Source: Planctomycetota bacterium (GTDB lineage Bacteria; Planctomycetota; UBA1135; JACQFD01). Taken from it: DNA of 64,000 nucleotides. This document shows, piece by piece, positions 25,701 through 33,772 of the stretch. A model generated the notes under the pieces. That model ran no database searches and had not been told where the DNA came from. It worked only from the letters and a program-made list of their open reading frames with translations. A program made the position numbers and the translations under genes. The stretch lies in contig JACQFD010000014.1 in assembly GCA_016200225.1 (NCBI GenBank), positions 31,336 through 95,335 on the forward strand. The letters run 5' to 3'. The first letter of the stretch is position 1. Each line of letters opens with the position of its first letter.

Positions 25701-25906
25701 AGCGGCTGCGTCACGAGCCGTTCCACCTGCTCGGCCGAGAATCCCGGCGCCTCCGCCTGAATTTCAATCTGCGGCGGCGCGAAATCCGGGAACACGTCGA
25801 TTTTCGCGTGGAGCGTTGTATAGATTCCGTAGGCGCCGACCCAGAGCGCGAGCGCGAGGACCGCGCCGCGGAATCGCAAACTGATTTCGACGATTGATTT
25901 TAACAT
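22799..25906 (-). CDS. RND efflux pump inner-membrane subunit (CusA/CzcA-type)
   Basis: A 1035-residue transporter with the RND layout: N-terminal membrane helix, a large periplasmic loop, six membrane helices, a second periplasmic loop and five or six more helices. The helix-4 motif ALGEVVDDAIIDVENI, with its charged residues, is the proton-relay region in the heavy-metal efflux (HME) branch. The phrases EAPGFSAEQVERLVTQPLEQ and VPVIFMSGLQGKLFAPL also fit CzcA/CusA. It would export metal or small molecules from the periplasm across the outer membrane, driven by protons, with the adaptor and TolC-like genes just upstream. The metal specificity is not clear from the sequence. Confidence 0.94.
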   Translation of the reverse strand: MLKSIVEISLRFRGAVLALALWVGAYGIYTTLHAKIDVFPDFAPPQIEIQAEAPGFSAEQVERLVTQPLEQTIAGVNGLVDMRSESIQGLSIIILQFDESGDVFRARMLVSELLTEAAGRMPEGVHPPRMAPATSATMDLLKIGLVSDQATPMELREFADYVVRPRMRAVAGVASVNIFGGEVREIQIQIDPDRLITFSLTYEDVIASAKEATGVRGAGFVESGSDRVVIETRGQATIPTEIGAAVIAMRGQTPVRLRDVAKVTFAPVPKFGDALIQGKHGVLMTMLSQYGSNTMDVTRAAEAALAELEPAMKSIGAKLYPRLQRPATFVETAISNLEHSLWIGAALVALVLFVFLSDVRTALISLTAIPLSLLIAMLVLDRFGVTINTMTLGGLAMALGEVVDDAIIDVENIVRRLRENRLLQHTSGAESKTAFRVVLDASLEVRGAVVYATFIVGLVFVPVIFMSGLQGKLFAPLGIAYILATGASLLVALVVTPALSYMWLSHRVHDAREPRVQTILKYGYMHLLRKIAVARKVVAIVVFLICAFAAYRATQLGGEFLPAFREGHFVLHVTEAPGASIGEMSRLGASITKELLTIPEIETASQQIGRAELGEDPWGPNRSEFHIELKPKIVRGEEIVEKEIRAVLAEFPGIRYDVMTFLGDRIGETITGETAPVVLQIFGDDLDLLDQKAREAAASLARVPGAVDVQPANLASVPGVVVELRRDRLQQFGLRPGDVLSTIQTAYQGSNIGELFEGNRVIDVVAVLDPARRRDPETIGSFLLQTPGGASVPLREVADVRSDSGRASVKHDGARRRQLITCNVEGRDLDGFVAEAKSRIAAEVALGNGMYVAFAGAAESNAQARAELLRNTATAALGILILLAIVFRSWQNLALVLLNLPFAMVGGVFAASIGGGSLSMGSLVGFVTLFGISTRNSIMMVSHFEYLVVHEQEPWGLETALRGASERLVPILMTALVTGLGLLPIAWGSGEAGREIEGPMAIVILGGLVTSTTLNLLVLPALCVQFAKFQPREEE

Positions 25907-25921
25907 CTGGCGCGCCGCCGA

Positions 25922-27214
25922 TTACTTCTTTTCCGCGGATTCTTTATCTCCGCCTTCGACGTCGCTCATTAGGATTGCTTTCAATTCCTCCGAGAGCATT
26001 TCGCGCGCGCCCGCGGTCACGAGCTTGTCGTTCATATCAAATCCGGAGAGCGCGATCCAGCCGTCGTCGGTCGCGTCCTCGAGTTTCGCCTCGCGTCGCG
26101 CGAATTCCTCTTTCCCGATTTGTATATAAACCCACGCCTTGCCGAGCGCGCGCACGACCGCGTCGCGCGGAAGAATCCAGCCTTCCCGCGCGCCGCCCGA
26201 AGCCGGCAGCGCCGCGACGACGGAAAGGCCGGGCCGCAACGGAAGCGCGCCCGCGTCGCAATCGAACAAAAACACCGCGGCGATCGCCGCCCGGTCGCCC
26301 GACGACGCGGCGCCGATTTTGACGCCGGAGAATTGTAATGTTGCATCGCCGGCGGCGCGAAACCGCGCGGCCTTGAAATTGTTATCGATCGTCTCGCCCG
26401 CGCGCAATTCGACACGCGCAAGCAAATGATCGAATTTCGAAATACGTAATATCGCCTGCCCCGCCTCGACGGCCTCGCCTGGGCGCGAGAGCACCTCGAC
26501 CACTTCGCCGTCCTTCATACAAATCAACGGCAGCGACGCGAACGCGCCTGCGCCGGCGGCGGCGTCTTTTGTTAAATTTTCATACCAATGCAACGCTGTG
26601 TCCGCGCCGGCGGCGCGCGCCTCGAGTTCGCCGACTTTCGCCTGCGCCTCCTCGACCGCGCGGTCGGAAATATTCTTATCATCCGCGTTGAGTTTCTTCG
26701 CGCGCTCGAGCGCGACGCGCGCCTGCGAAAGCTGCGGATCGAGCGCCGCGCGGTCCGCGCGCGCCGCGGCGGTTTTTGTAACAAGATCGGCGCGGTCGAG
26801 CGGCGCGAGCCGCGGCGTTAATGTAGCAATAACAGTTCCGGCGGCGAGCGGGTCGCCGATCTTGGGGAACGCGGCGGCCGCCGCGCCGACGGTTCCGCCC
26901 AGTGGGGCGCGTATTGTAAACGATCGCGCCGGGTCCTCCTCGAGACGCCCGTAGGCGGCCGCTTCGCGCTGCGACGACGCTCTCCGAATCGCCGATACTA
27001 CAACTCCGGCGGCGCGCTGCCCCGCCGCGTCGAGATGCAACACGGGCTCGCCGCCCGGTCCCTGCGACCGCGAAGCCGGCTTCGAGGATTCTTTATCGTG
27101 CGCGTCGCCGTGTTCGGCGGCCTCGTGTTTTTGTATAAAATACCAAACGGCGCCGCCGCCCGCTGCCGCGCCGGCCAACAATGTTACGATGATAATGATA
27201 AGCGATTTTCGCAT
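25922..27214 (-). CDS. RND efflux periplasmic adaptor (membrane fusion protein)
   Basis: A 430-residue protein with an N-terminal membrane anchor (MRKSLIIIIVTLLAG). A short His-rich stretch, KHEAAEHGDAHD (residues 29-40), could bind metal. It is followed by a split lipoyl domain (with IRAPLGGTVG and DGEVVEVLSRPGEAVEAG), a coiled-coil alpha-hairpin (LDPQLSQARVALERAKKL and on) and C-terminal beta-barrel domains. Such proteins link the RND pump to the outer-membrane channel. It lies 15 bp before the pump gene and 8 bp after the TolC-like gene in one operon. Confidence 0.92.
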   Translation of the reverse strand: MRKSLIIIIVTLLAGAAAGGGAVWYFIQKHEAAEHGDAHDKESSKPASRSQGPGGEPVLHLDAAGQRAAGVVVSAIRRASSQREAAAYGRLEEDPARSFTIRAPLGGTVGAAAAAFPKIGDPLAAGTVIATLTPRLAPLDRADLVTKTAAARADRAALDPQLSQARVALERAKKLNADDKNISDRAVEEAQAKVGELEARAAGADTALHWYENLTKDAAAGAGAFASLPLICMKDGEVVEVLSRPGEAVEAGQAILRISKFDHLLARVELRAGETIDNNFKAARFRAAGDATLQFSGVKIGAASSGDRAAIAAVFLFDCDAGALPLRPGLSVVAALPASGGAREGWILPRDAVVRALGKAWVYIQIGKEEFARREAKLEDATDDGWIALSGFDMNDKLVTAGAREMLSEELKAILMSDVEGGDKESAEKK

Positions 27215-27222
27215 ACTAATAA

Positions 27223-28632
27223 TTACTTTTGTTCCGTCGCGGAATTGTTTATTTCTGGAAGCGCGCGCGCGCCCTCGCCGAGAGGAAACTGCATCGCGTC
27301 CTCAAGTGCGGCGACCGCCATTTGCCAGTCAACGGCGGCGTTGGTTTCCTCCTGCCAGGCGGCAATGACATCGATGTTTAGTAATTCGATGGCAAGTCGA
27401 TCCTCCTCGCCCGCTGCGACGCGGCGCGCGGCCGCCGTCCGTCGCTTTGTCTGCATTGATTTCAATATTTTCGCTTTCTGCAGTCTCTCCGATGCTCGAT
27501 ATGTGCGCACCTGCGCCGCCTCAAGTTCCTGAATCGCGGCGGTCTGCGTTGACAGAAATTGCGCCGCGACCGTCTTGCGGCGCGCCTCCGCTTCGGCAAT
27601 CGGTCCAGCGTGTTTTTGTAATATCGGCAGATCGAACGAAAGCCCGAGAGTAAATTTGTTTTGACCCTGATCATACAAATAACCGGGCGAGAGATGAATG
27701 TCAGGATATTGACTCGCAATTTCCAATTGTAACATTAACTCCGCGACTGCATACTCGGCCAGCGCCCTCCGCACGTCGGCGCGATGCAACAATCCCGCGC
27801 GTTGAATATTTTCGAAAATCGGCAGACCGTCCGAAGCCACTGGCTCGCTCAAGAGATCGACAATCTGCGTGGCGCCCAATTTCATCAAGCTCCACGGCAA
27901 TCCCAAAACGGATTGAAAGACAAATTCCTTCGCCGAAACCTCGCTTTCCGCGCCCGACACCTCCGCTTCCGTTTTAGTTAGTTCCGCATTGGCGCGACTC
28001 CATTCGAATTGTGATATATCGCCCAATTCGAGCCGTCTTTTGAGTGCTTTGGCGACTCCAAATCGCGCACTCACTTCATTGGTCAACCGCGACAATCGAT
28101 CAAATCCGGCCTCCATATCAACCCGCGCCGGCCGCACCCGGCTCGCAACGCGCCAGACTGTTTCTGTAACAACGAGCCGCGCAACTTCCAATTGTTTTTT
28201 TGCGAGTTCGATTTGCAGATCGCGTTTGCCGGCTGTTTCAAATGTAACATCTAACGATGGACCAATCACCCAGGGCGACACGCCGCCGGGATTCAAGCTA
28301 TACTCCGGACCGATCGTTAATGTTGGATTCGTGCGCTCACCCGCCGTCACAACGGCGGCCTCTGCCTCGTGCAATTTGGCCACGGCAACCGCGACGTCTG
28401 GATGTTCATAAATCGCGATCAATCGTAATGTCGCGAGATCGAGCATTTTCGGCGGAAACGGCGCGTCCGCGGGATAGCCGTTTTTTAACAAAAACTCCCG
28501 GAGCCCCGGATCGTCGAGCGTCCGCGCTCTGAATCGCGCCTCGGTTTCGGCGGGATCGATCGGCGCGGCGTGGTACGTCGCGCACGCGGCGGCGTTCATT
28601 AATATGATTGAAAAAATGAGTAATTTTCTCAT
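27223..28632 (-). CDS. TolC-family outer-membrane efflux lipoprotein
   Basis: A 469-residue protein with a lipobox (IILMNAAAC-A) and two long helical hairpin regions, typical of the outer-membrane efflux (OEP) family. Phrases such as NPTLTIGPEYSLNPGG and KFTLGLSFDLPIL are the membrane-facing strands. It supplies the outer-membrane duct for the adaptor and pump downstream. Its ATG overlaps the stop of the sensor kinase gene as ATGA, implying translational coupling. Confidence 0.91.
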   Translation of the reverse strand: MRKLLIFSIILMNAAACATYHAAPIDPAETEARFRARTLDDPGLREFLLKNGYPADAPFPPKMLDLATLRLIAIYEHPDVAVAVAKLHEAEAAVVTAGERTNPTLTIGPEYSLNPGGVSPWVIGPSLDVTFETAGKRDLQIELAKKQLEVARLVVTETVWRVASRVRPARVDMEAGFDRLSRLTNEVSARFGVAKALKRRLELGDISQFEWSRANAELTKTEAEVSGAESEVSAKEFVFQSVLGLPWSLMKLGATQIVDLLSEPVASDGLPIFENIQRAGLLHRADVRRALAEYAVAELMLQLEIASQYPDIHLSPGYLYDQGQNKFTLGLSFDLPILQKHAGPIAEAEARRKTVAAQFLSTQTAAIQELEAAQVRTYRASERLQKAKILKSMQTKRRTAAARRVAAGEEDRLAIELLNIDVIAAWQEETNAAVDWQMAVAALEDAMQFPLGEGARALPEINNSATEQK

Positions 28633-30143
28633 GTTCGCGCCGCCCCGGCCGCGTCGAACGGGAATTGCATCGTCACTTTCGTGCCGGAGCCGACGCGGCT
28701 TTCGATTTTAATATTTCCCGCGTGCATTTCTACAATTCCGCGCGCGATTGCGAGGCCGAGACCCGAACCCTCGCTTGCGCGGCGCGCGCGGTCGGCGCGA
28801 AAGAAGCGCTCGAACACGCGCGGCAGATCCTCTTCCGCGATGCCCGATCCGTTGTCTATAATTTGTATCGAAAACGACGGCCGCGTCGCGCCGGGCGCGC
28901 CGTCGCGGTTTATTATAATATCAATTGTGCCGCCGCGCGGAGTGTATCGAATCGCGTTCGAGAGGATATTACCAAACGCGCGCTGAAACAGCATGCGGTC
29001 GAGCGAAGCGCGGATTGCCGCTGGCCGTTCCCAACGGCACTCGAGCCCCGATTCGGCGATCATCGGTTGATAAAATTCGAGCGCGCGGTCGATTTCGGCG
29101 GCGAGGTCGACCGCGCCGATTTCGAGCGAATTCGCGCCCGCTTCGGCGCGCGCGAGAAACAGTAAATTATCAATAATTCGCGCGAGCCGCGCCGACTCCT
29201 CGAGAGCCGAATTTAATGTTTCGCGGTACTCCTCATCCGTGCGCGGGCGGCCGAGCGCCACCTCGATTTCGCCGCGCAGATTATTAACCGGCGTCCGCAG
29301 TTCGTGCGCGAGATCGGCGGAGAATTGTGATAATTGATCGAACGACGCCGCGAGCCGGTCGAGCATGGCGTTGAAATCATCCGCGAGCGCCGCGAGTTCC
29401 CTCGGAAATCGGGTGGGATCGATGCGTTCGCGCAGCGATTCGGAGCGGACGCGGCTCGAGAGTTTTGCTATATCGGCGATCGGCGCGACGCCGCGGCGCG
29501 CGAGCTGGTATCCTACAAATCCGCAGATCGCCGGCGCGAATAGTAATATGATCGCAAGGCGTTCGCGGTGCCGCTCGAGAATCTCCAAATCGTGGTCGCG
29601 GTCGAAGGCGATTTGTATCGAATGCGTCGCCGCCGCCGATTCGCCGGAAGTCGCGAGGGCCGCGATCGCGCGCATCCGGCGGTTTTGTTGAATATTCATA
29701 TTCTCGCCGCGCGACGGCGCCGCGTCGCAAGCGATCGCCGCCGGAAAATCGGACGGCGGAATCGTTTGCATTCCCGGCGTTTCGCTGACGACGGCGCCGT
29801 CGAGGCGCGCGACGCGGACATAAACTTTCGTGTAACGCCGCGCCTCCGACTCCGCGTGCGTTTCCTGCTCGAGCGCCGCCGCGTCGTCGGGGCGCGTTTT
29901 TAATAATTTTCGCAGCACGTGAACCTGATCCGCGAGAAACAAATCGACGCTCGATTCGAGATTGTTCGCCAGGTCCCAATATAAATAAAGCGAAACGGCC
30001 GCGACTAACAAAAACGACGCCGTCGTGTACCACGCCGTCAGTTTCACGGCGAGCGACCAACCCGGACGAGTCGTTCGGTTCACGGCGCCATCATGGCGTC
30101 CGGTGTTTACATTTCCATGACGCGAAGATGACAATTCCGTCAT
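28629..30143 (-). CDS. Sensor histidine kinase, heavy-metal (CusS) type
   Basis: A 504-residue membrane kinase with two helices (about 30-52 and 195-215) around a periplasmic sensor, then HAMP, HisKA with LAHELRTPVNNLRGEIEVAL (the phospho-accepting His), and HATPase with NAIRYTP, DNGSGIAEED and GSGLGLAIA. The arrangement and the operon match CusS/CzcS-type sensors of metal efflux systems. I chose the ATG at 30143, which overlaps the response regulator stop as ATGA. It should phosphorylate that regulator when the inducing metal is present; which metal is unknown. Confidence 0.93.
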   Translation of the reverse strand: MTELSSSRHGNVNTGRHDGAVNRTTRPGWSLAVKLTAWYTTASFLLVAAVSLYLYWDLANNLESSVDLFLADQVHVLRKLLKTRPDDAAALEQETHAESEARRYTKVYVRVARLDGAVVSETPGMQTIPPSDFPAAIACDAAPSRGENMNIQQNRRMRAIAALATSGESAAATHSIQIAFDRDHDLEILERHRERLAIILLFAPAICGFVGYQLARRGVAPIADIAKLSSRVRSESLRERIDPTRFPRELAALADDFNAMLDRLAASFDQLSQFSADLAHELRTPVNNLRGEIEVALGRPRTDEEYRETLNSALEESARLARIIDNLLFLARAEAGANSLEIGAVDLAAEIDRALEFYQPMIAESGLECRWERPAAIRASLDRMLFQRAFGNILSNAIRYTPRGGTIDIIINRDGAPGATRPSFSIQIIDNGSGIAEEDLPRVFERFFRADRARRASEGSGLGLAIARGIVEMHAGNIKIESRVGSGTKVTMQFPFDAAGAART

Positions 30144-30817
30144 GTTTCGCGATCGTCGATCGCGTAGCCGACGCCGCGCACCGTGCGAATGAGCTTCTCC
30201 GGAAAGGGATCGTCGACTTTCGCGCGCAGTCGCCGCACGTGGACGTCGACGACGTTCGTGCCCCCGTCGAAATTCATATCCCAAATCTGTTCGGCGATCA
30301 GCGTGCGAGAAAGCGCCTCGCCGGCGCGCCGTGCGAATAGTGATAATAACGAAAATTCCTTTGGCGTGAGATCGAGACGCCGTCCGGCGCGCGTCGCGCG
30401 ATGCCGGATCGTATCGATTTGAAGATCGGCAATTTGTATTATTTCGGCGGCGCGCGTCTGTCCGCGCCGCACGATCGAACGCACGCGCGCCAGCAGTTCG
30501 GAAAACGCGAACGGTTTTATTAAATAATCGTCGGCGCCGAGATCGAGACCGCGCACGCGGTCGTGCACGGCGTCGCGCGCCGTTAAGAATAAAACCGGCG
30601 TCCCGACGCCCGCGCGGCGCAATTCGCCCAGAATTTCGAAACCGTCGCGCTTCGGCAGCATGACGTCGAGAATAAGCAAATCATAGTTTCCGGAGATCGC
30701 GAGCGAAAGACCCGTTTCGCCGTCCTCGGCCGCGTCGACGACGTGGCCGTTTTCAAATAATCCCTTTTTTAAATATGCGGCGGCCTTGCGCTCGTCTTCT
30801 ACAATTAAAATTCGCAT
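30140..30817 (-). CDS. OmpR/CusR-type response regulator
   Basis: A 225-residue regulator. The receiver domain (1-120) has acidic residues near the N-terminus (VEDE), the phospho-acceptor Asp in LLILDVMLPKRDG (about residue 51), and the conserved Thr and Lys (FLTARD and LIKPF). The C-terminal winged-helix domain (about 130-222) has DVHVRRLRAKVDD and TVRGVGYAI. It is the cognate partner of the overlapping sensor kinase and probably activates this efflux operon. A 97-residue protein gene lies 23 bp upstream on the same strand. Confidence 0.95.
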   Translation of the reverse strand: MRILIVEDERKAAAYLKKGLFENGHVVDAAEDGETGLSLAISGNYDLLILDVMLPKRDGFEILGELRRAGVGTPVLFLTARDAVHDRVRGLDLGADDYLIKPFAFSELLARVRSIVRRGQTRAAEIIQIADLQIDTIRHRATRAGRRLDLTPKEFSLLSLFARRAGEALSRTLIAEQIWDMNFDGGTNVVDVHVRRLRAKVDDPFPEKLIRTVRGVGYAIDDRET

Positions 30818-30840
30818 GGCGGCGACGGCGGCGTGGAAAA

Positions 30841-31134
30841 TTAAGTTTTGTCCGACGAAAAATGACCGATGACGCGGCCCGATACGACGATAAAATTAAG
30901 ATTCGCGGCGTCGCGGCTCGCCTCGGGAAATAAGTTATCGTCGAGCCATGTCAGGATTTGTTCGATTTCCGCGTGCGGGTGTTCGGCATTATCGGTAAAT
31001 ATAAGCGTCGCCTGCACGTGTCCGCCGTCCAGAAAATGACAATCGAGCGCCGCCAGTTCGGCGCCGCCGCGCATCAATAAATATCGTTCGGAGCTCTGCG
31101 TGCGGAAGACGCGTTTCAGTTGTATGTCGGCCAT
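30841..31134 (-). CDS. Small hypothetical protein at the head of the efflux operon
   Basis: A 97-residue cytoplasmic-looking protein, MADIQLKRVFRTQSSERYLLMRGG, ending FIVVSGRVIGHFSSDKT. It is a mix of strands and helices with several His and Asp residues (CHFLDGGH, AEHPHAEIEQ), but has no known motif. It lies 23 bp upstream of the response regulator in the same orientation, and no terminator is seen between them, so it may be co-transcribed. Its part in metal efflux, if any, is unknown. Confidence 0.7.
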   Translation of the reverse strand: MADIQLKRVFRTQSSERYLLMRGGAELAALDCHFLDGGHVQATLIFTDNAEHPHAEIEQILTWLDDNLFPEASRDAANLNFIVVSGRVIGHFSSDKT

Positions 31135-31165
31135 TTTGATATAAATAATCGTCGATTATGTTTAT

Positions 31166-31408
31166 TTAATAAAAAAACGCGAAGAATCCCGCGAACATTA
31201 CAAACCAAATCATGCATCCCGCGGAGCTTTTTCCCGTCGGCTGATAGGAAATCCCCGTGCCGGGAATCGTCACGCGCGTGTAGCGCCGCCCGCCCGCGCG
31301 AACGCCCGTTCGAAAACCGCCGCCGCCCACGGAATATCCAATTCCGGATTTGGATACATTGACCCGCACGGGGCCGAAGTTGATGGATTTGCGGAAGGAC
31401 CAGCCCAT
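31166..31408 (-). CDS. DUF4236 domain protein
   Basis: An 80-residue protein starting MGWSFRKSINFGPVRVNVSKSG and continuing GIGYSVGGGGFRTGVRAGG and TIPGTGISY. These are the signature phrases of DUF4236. A hydrophobic C-terminal stretch (MIWFVMFAGFFAFFY) would anchor it to the membrane. The family has no known function. It lies 31 bp upstream of the 97-residue protein gene on the same strand. Confidence 0.86.
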   Translation of the reverse strand: MGWSFRKSINFGPVRVNVSKSGIGYSVGGGGFRTGVRAGGRRYTRVTIPGTGISYQPTGKSSAGCMIWFVMFAGFFAFFY

Positions 31409-31682
31409 TTGGCAGTTGTATTGAAACCACGCCGCCGTCCGGTTTCTACAGTTTTTTCGGTGTTTTCCCGTTCGGTCTCCCGGCGCCCAGAGACGCCGCC
31501 GCCGACCGCGCGCCGAAACTTTCCAATTCCAACTCCGCCGCCGCCGTCACCATGTTCGATTTCGCGGCCGGACGCGCGCCGCGATGTCGAATCGCGTTGA
31601 TTATGCACGCGACCTTGCTAGACTCGCCGCAGAATAATGTTCATAACGAATCGGCGCCGCGGACGGCTTGCGCTGCCACAAA

Positions 31683-33746
31683 ATGCCGGATAACAAATCG
31701 GCGGGATGCTATAAATCCGCCGCGTCGGCGCACGGAATTTTTTCGGTTTTTTTTATTTGTTATGCGATCATATTCATATCGACGCTGCCGCGGTACGGCC
31801 TCACGTGGGACACGTTCGCCGAATATCCGCGCGCCGCGGCGTACGTCGAAAAGTTCATATCGGGCAGGGAATCGCCGTCGGAGGTGCCCGCGGACGAGCG
31901 GCTGTCGTGGGCGACGTATACGTATGAACAAGCCAAAGCTTCGAATACGGCGAGCGCGAACGGTTGTTTTCCGTCGCTCGTCGCGGCGGTCTGCGGAAAG
32001 ATATTTTATCAAAACCTCCACTGGCTCGGGCCGATCGATGCTTACAATCTCGGGCTCGCGCTTTTGTGGCTTTTCGCGCTGGCCGTTTTTTATTATAATA
32101 CAGCCCGACTGACGAATCCGCCCGTCGCGTTCCTTGCCGCGGCGTTTCTCGCGCTCGCGCCGCGGCTTTTCGAGGACGCTCATAATAATATGAAGGATCT
32201 GCCGTCGGCCGCTTTCGGCGGCGTGGCGGTGATGGTATGGCTCCGCGGATTATTAACAAAGCGGCCGGCGATCCTCCTGCAGGCCGGCGTCTGGTTCGGC
32301 ATTTCGCTCGCATCGAAACATACGTCGCTCGTCCTGCTCGCGCCGATGGGCGCTGCTGCACTATTTATATGGTTCGAGCGCCGCGCGCGGCCGCGTCCGG
32401 TCGAATTGTTATCGATGGCGGGAGCACTCATAGTCTCCACGATTATACTATTCGGCCACCTCCCGCATCTCTGGGTCGCGCCGGCCGAGGCGATCCGTCG
32501 CGTCGGCGCGATTCTCTCGATCGGGGCGTTTCGTAAGATCGAGAATCCGCACTTCACGGACGCGGCGCTCTGGATGGCCGCCGTGAGCACGCCGCCGGTC
32601 GTCCTCGCCGCCGCTGCGGGCGGCGTCGTTTTCATGATATTACAATTCCGGAGGGCGGCGCGGCGGCGGCGTATCTTACTATTCACGCTGGCGGTCTGGA
32701 TCGCCGCCGTATTCGGCGTCTGGTCGTCCGGACGGTTGCAAATTTACGACGGCATCCGCAATTTTTTGCATTTCTGGCCGGCGCTCGCGGTGCTGTCGGC
32801 GATCGGCGCGACGGGATTATTTATGATGCTGGGACGCCGCGCGAAACTCCCGCGCGCCCGGTGCGCGTTCGCGGGCGGCGTGCTCGCGCTGATCCCCGTC
32901 GCGGCCGCCGATTTCGTGTATCATCCACATCAATTGACATACTTTAACTCTTTCGTCGGAGGTTTCGAGGGCGCGCAGAATTACAAAGATCGCTTCGATG
33001 GTAATATTTGCGTTTTCGAGCCGGTCGATTATTGGGGTTCGAGCATCCGCCAGTGCGTCGAGTGGGCGAACGCGAACCTTCCGGACGGCGCGCGCATCGA
33101 CGCGTCGAATGCGTCGCAGTCCGGCGTTTATTATACATTTCGTCCCGGACTGAAGTCGGACTGCCGCGACGGCGCGCCGGCGATTTGTAATGAGTTCTAC
33201 GCGGTCGTTCTCGAGCGGCCGTCCTACGAAACCAATTGTTCGAAGCATGCGCGCGAACACGGAACGCTCGTATTCGAGGAGAAGATTCGCGGCGTGCGCC
33301 TCTGCTCGATCATGAAACTTCCGGGCGGTTTCAATCCCTGCCACAACCCGCCTTCGCTTTCGTGGATTATAAATTCCAAGGAAACGGTTACATTACAATT
33401 GCAATGCGAACCGTGCGCCGCGGGCGCGGCGCTTTCGTTCGTCGTCGGCGGCCGCGGCGAATTCGAGGGGAAATCGTTCATGGTGGACGGCTCGGAATGG
33501 ATCTGCTCGCCGCTCCGCGTCGCGGCCTCGCAGCATATTAAGAATGACGCCGAGCGCATCGCCATCGAAGCCCTGCCCGACCGGGTGCCGGAGACGGCCG
33601 CGACGAGCGGCGTCATCGGGATTTCCCTTCCGATCTCCCTCCTCGCGCGCCTCGCCGGCCCCGCGCGCACCCTCGCATTTGTAGCATTCGTGGGCGCGCC
33701 TGAGCACGACATACTTTCGAATCCCGTGATTGTTAACTTGAAATAA
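31683..33746 (+). CDS. GT-C-type membrane glycosyltransferase-like protein
   Basis: A 687-residue protein with about 11-13 membrane helices in its first 430 residues and a soluble C-terminal part. After the first helix it has LTWDTFAEYPR, similar to the Asp-containing first loop of PMT/GT39-like enzymes. A later segment has LAPRLFEDAHNNMKDLPSAAF and LASKHTSLVLLAPMG, also typical. The family moves sugars from lipid carriers onto acceptors outside the membrane. The C-terminal half has Cys-rich phrases (SDCRDGAPAICNEFYAV) of unknown role. I chose the ATG at 31683 over an in-frame TTG 15 bases upstream. It converges with a surface-protein gene. Confidence 0.8.
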   Translation: MPDNKSAGCYKSAASAHGIFSVFFICYAIIFISTLPRYGLTWDTFAEYPRAAAYVEKFISGRESPSEVPADERLSWATYTYEQAKASNTASANGCFPSLVAAVCGKIFYQNLHWLGPIDAYNLGLALLWLFALAVFYYNTARLTNPPVAFLAAAFLALAPRLFEDAHNNMKDLPSAAFGGVAVMVWLRGLLTKRPAILLQAGVWFGISLASKHTSLVLLAPMGAAALFIWFERRARPRPVELLSMAGALIVSTIILFGHLPHLWVAPAEAIRRVGAILSIGAFRKIENPHFTDAALWMAAVSTPPVVLAAAAGGVVFMILQFRRAARRRRILLFTLAVWIAAVFGVWSSGRLQIYDGIRNFLHFWPALAVLSAIGATGLFMMLGRRAKLPRARCAFAGGVLALIPVAAADFVYHPHQLTYFNSFVGGFEGAQNYKDRFDGNICVFEPVDYWGSSIRQCVEWANANLPDGARIDASNASQSGVYYTFRPGLKSDCRDGAPAICNEFYAVVLERPSYETNCSKHAREHGTLVFEEKIRGVRLCSIMKLPGGFNPCHNPPSLSWIINSKETVTLQLQCEPCAAGAALSFVVGGRGEFEGKSFMVDGSEWICSPLRVAASQHIKNDAERIAIEALPDRVPETAATSGVIGISLPISLLARLAGPARTLAFVAFVGAPEHDILSNPVIVNLK

Positions 33747-33772
33747 ACAATCGATCGCCGGCGTAGGCGCGC

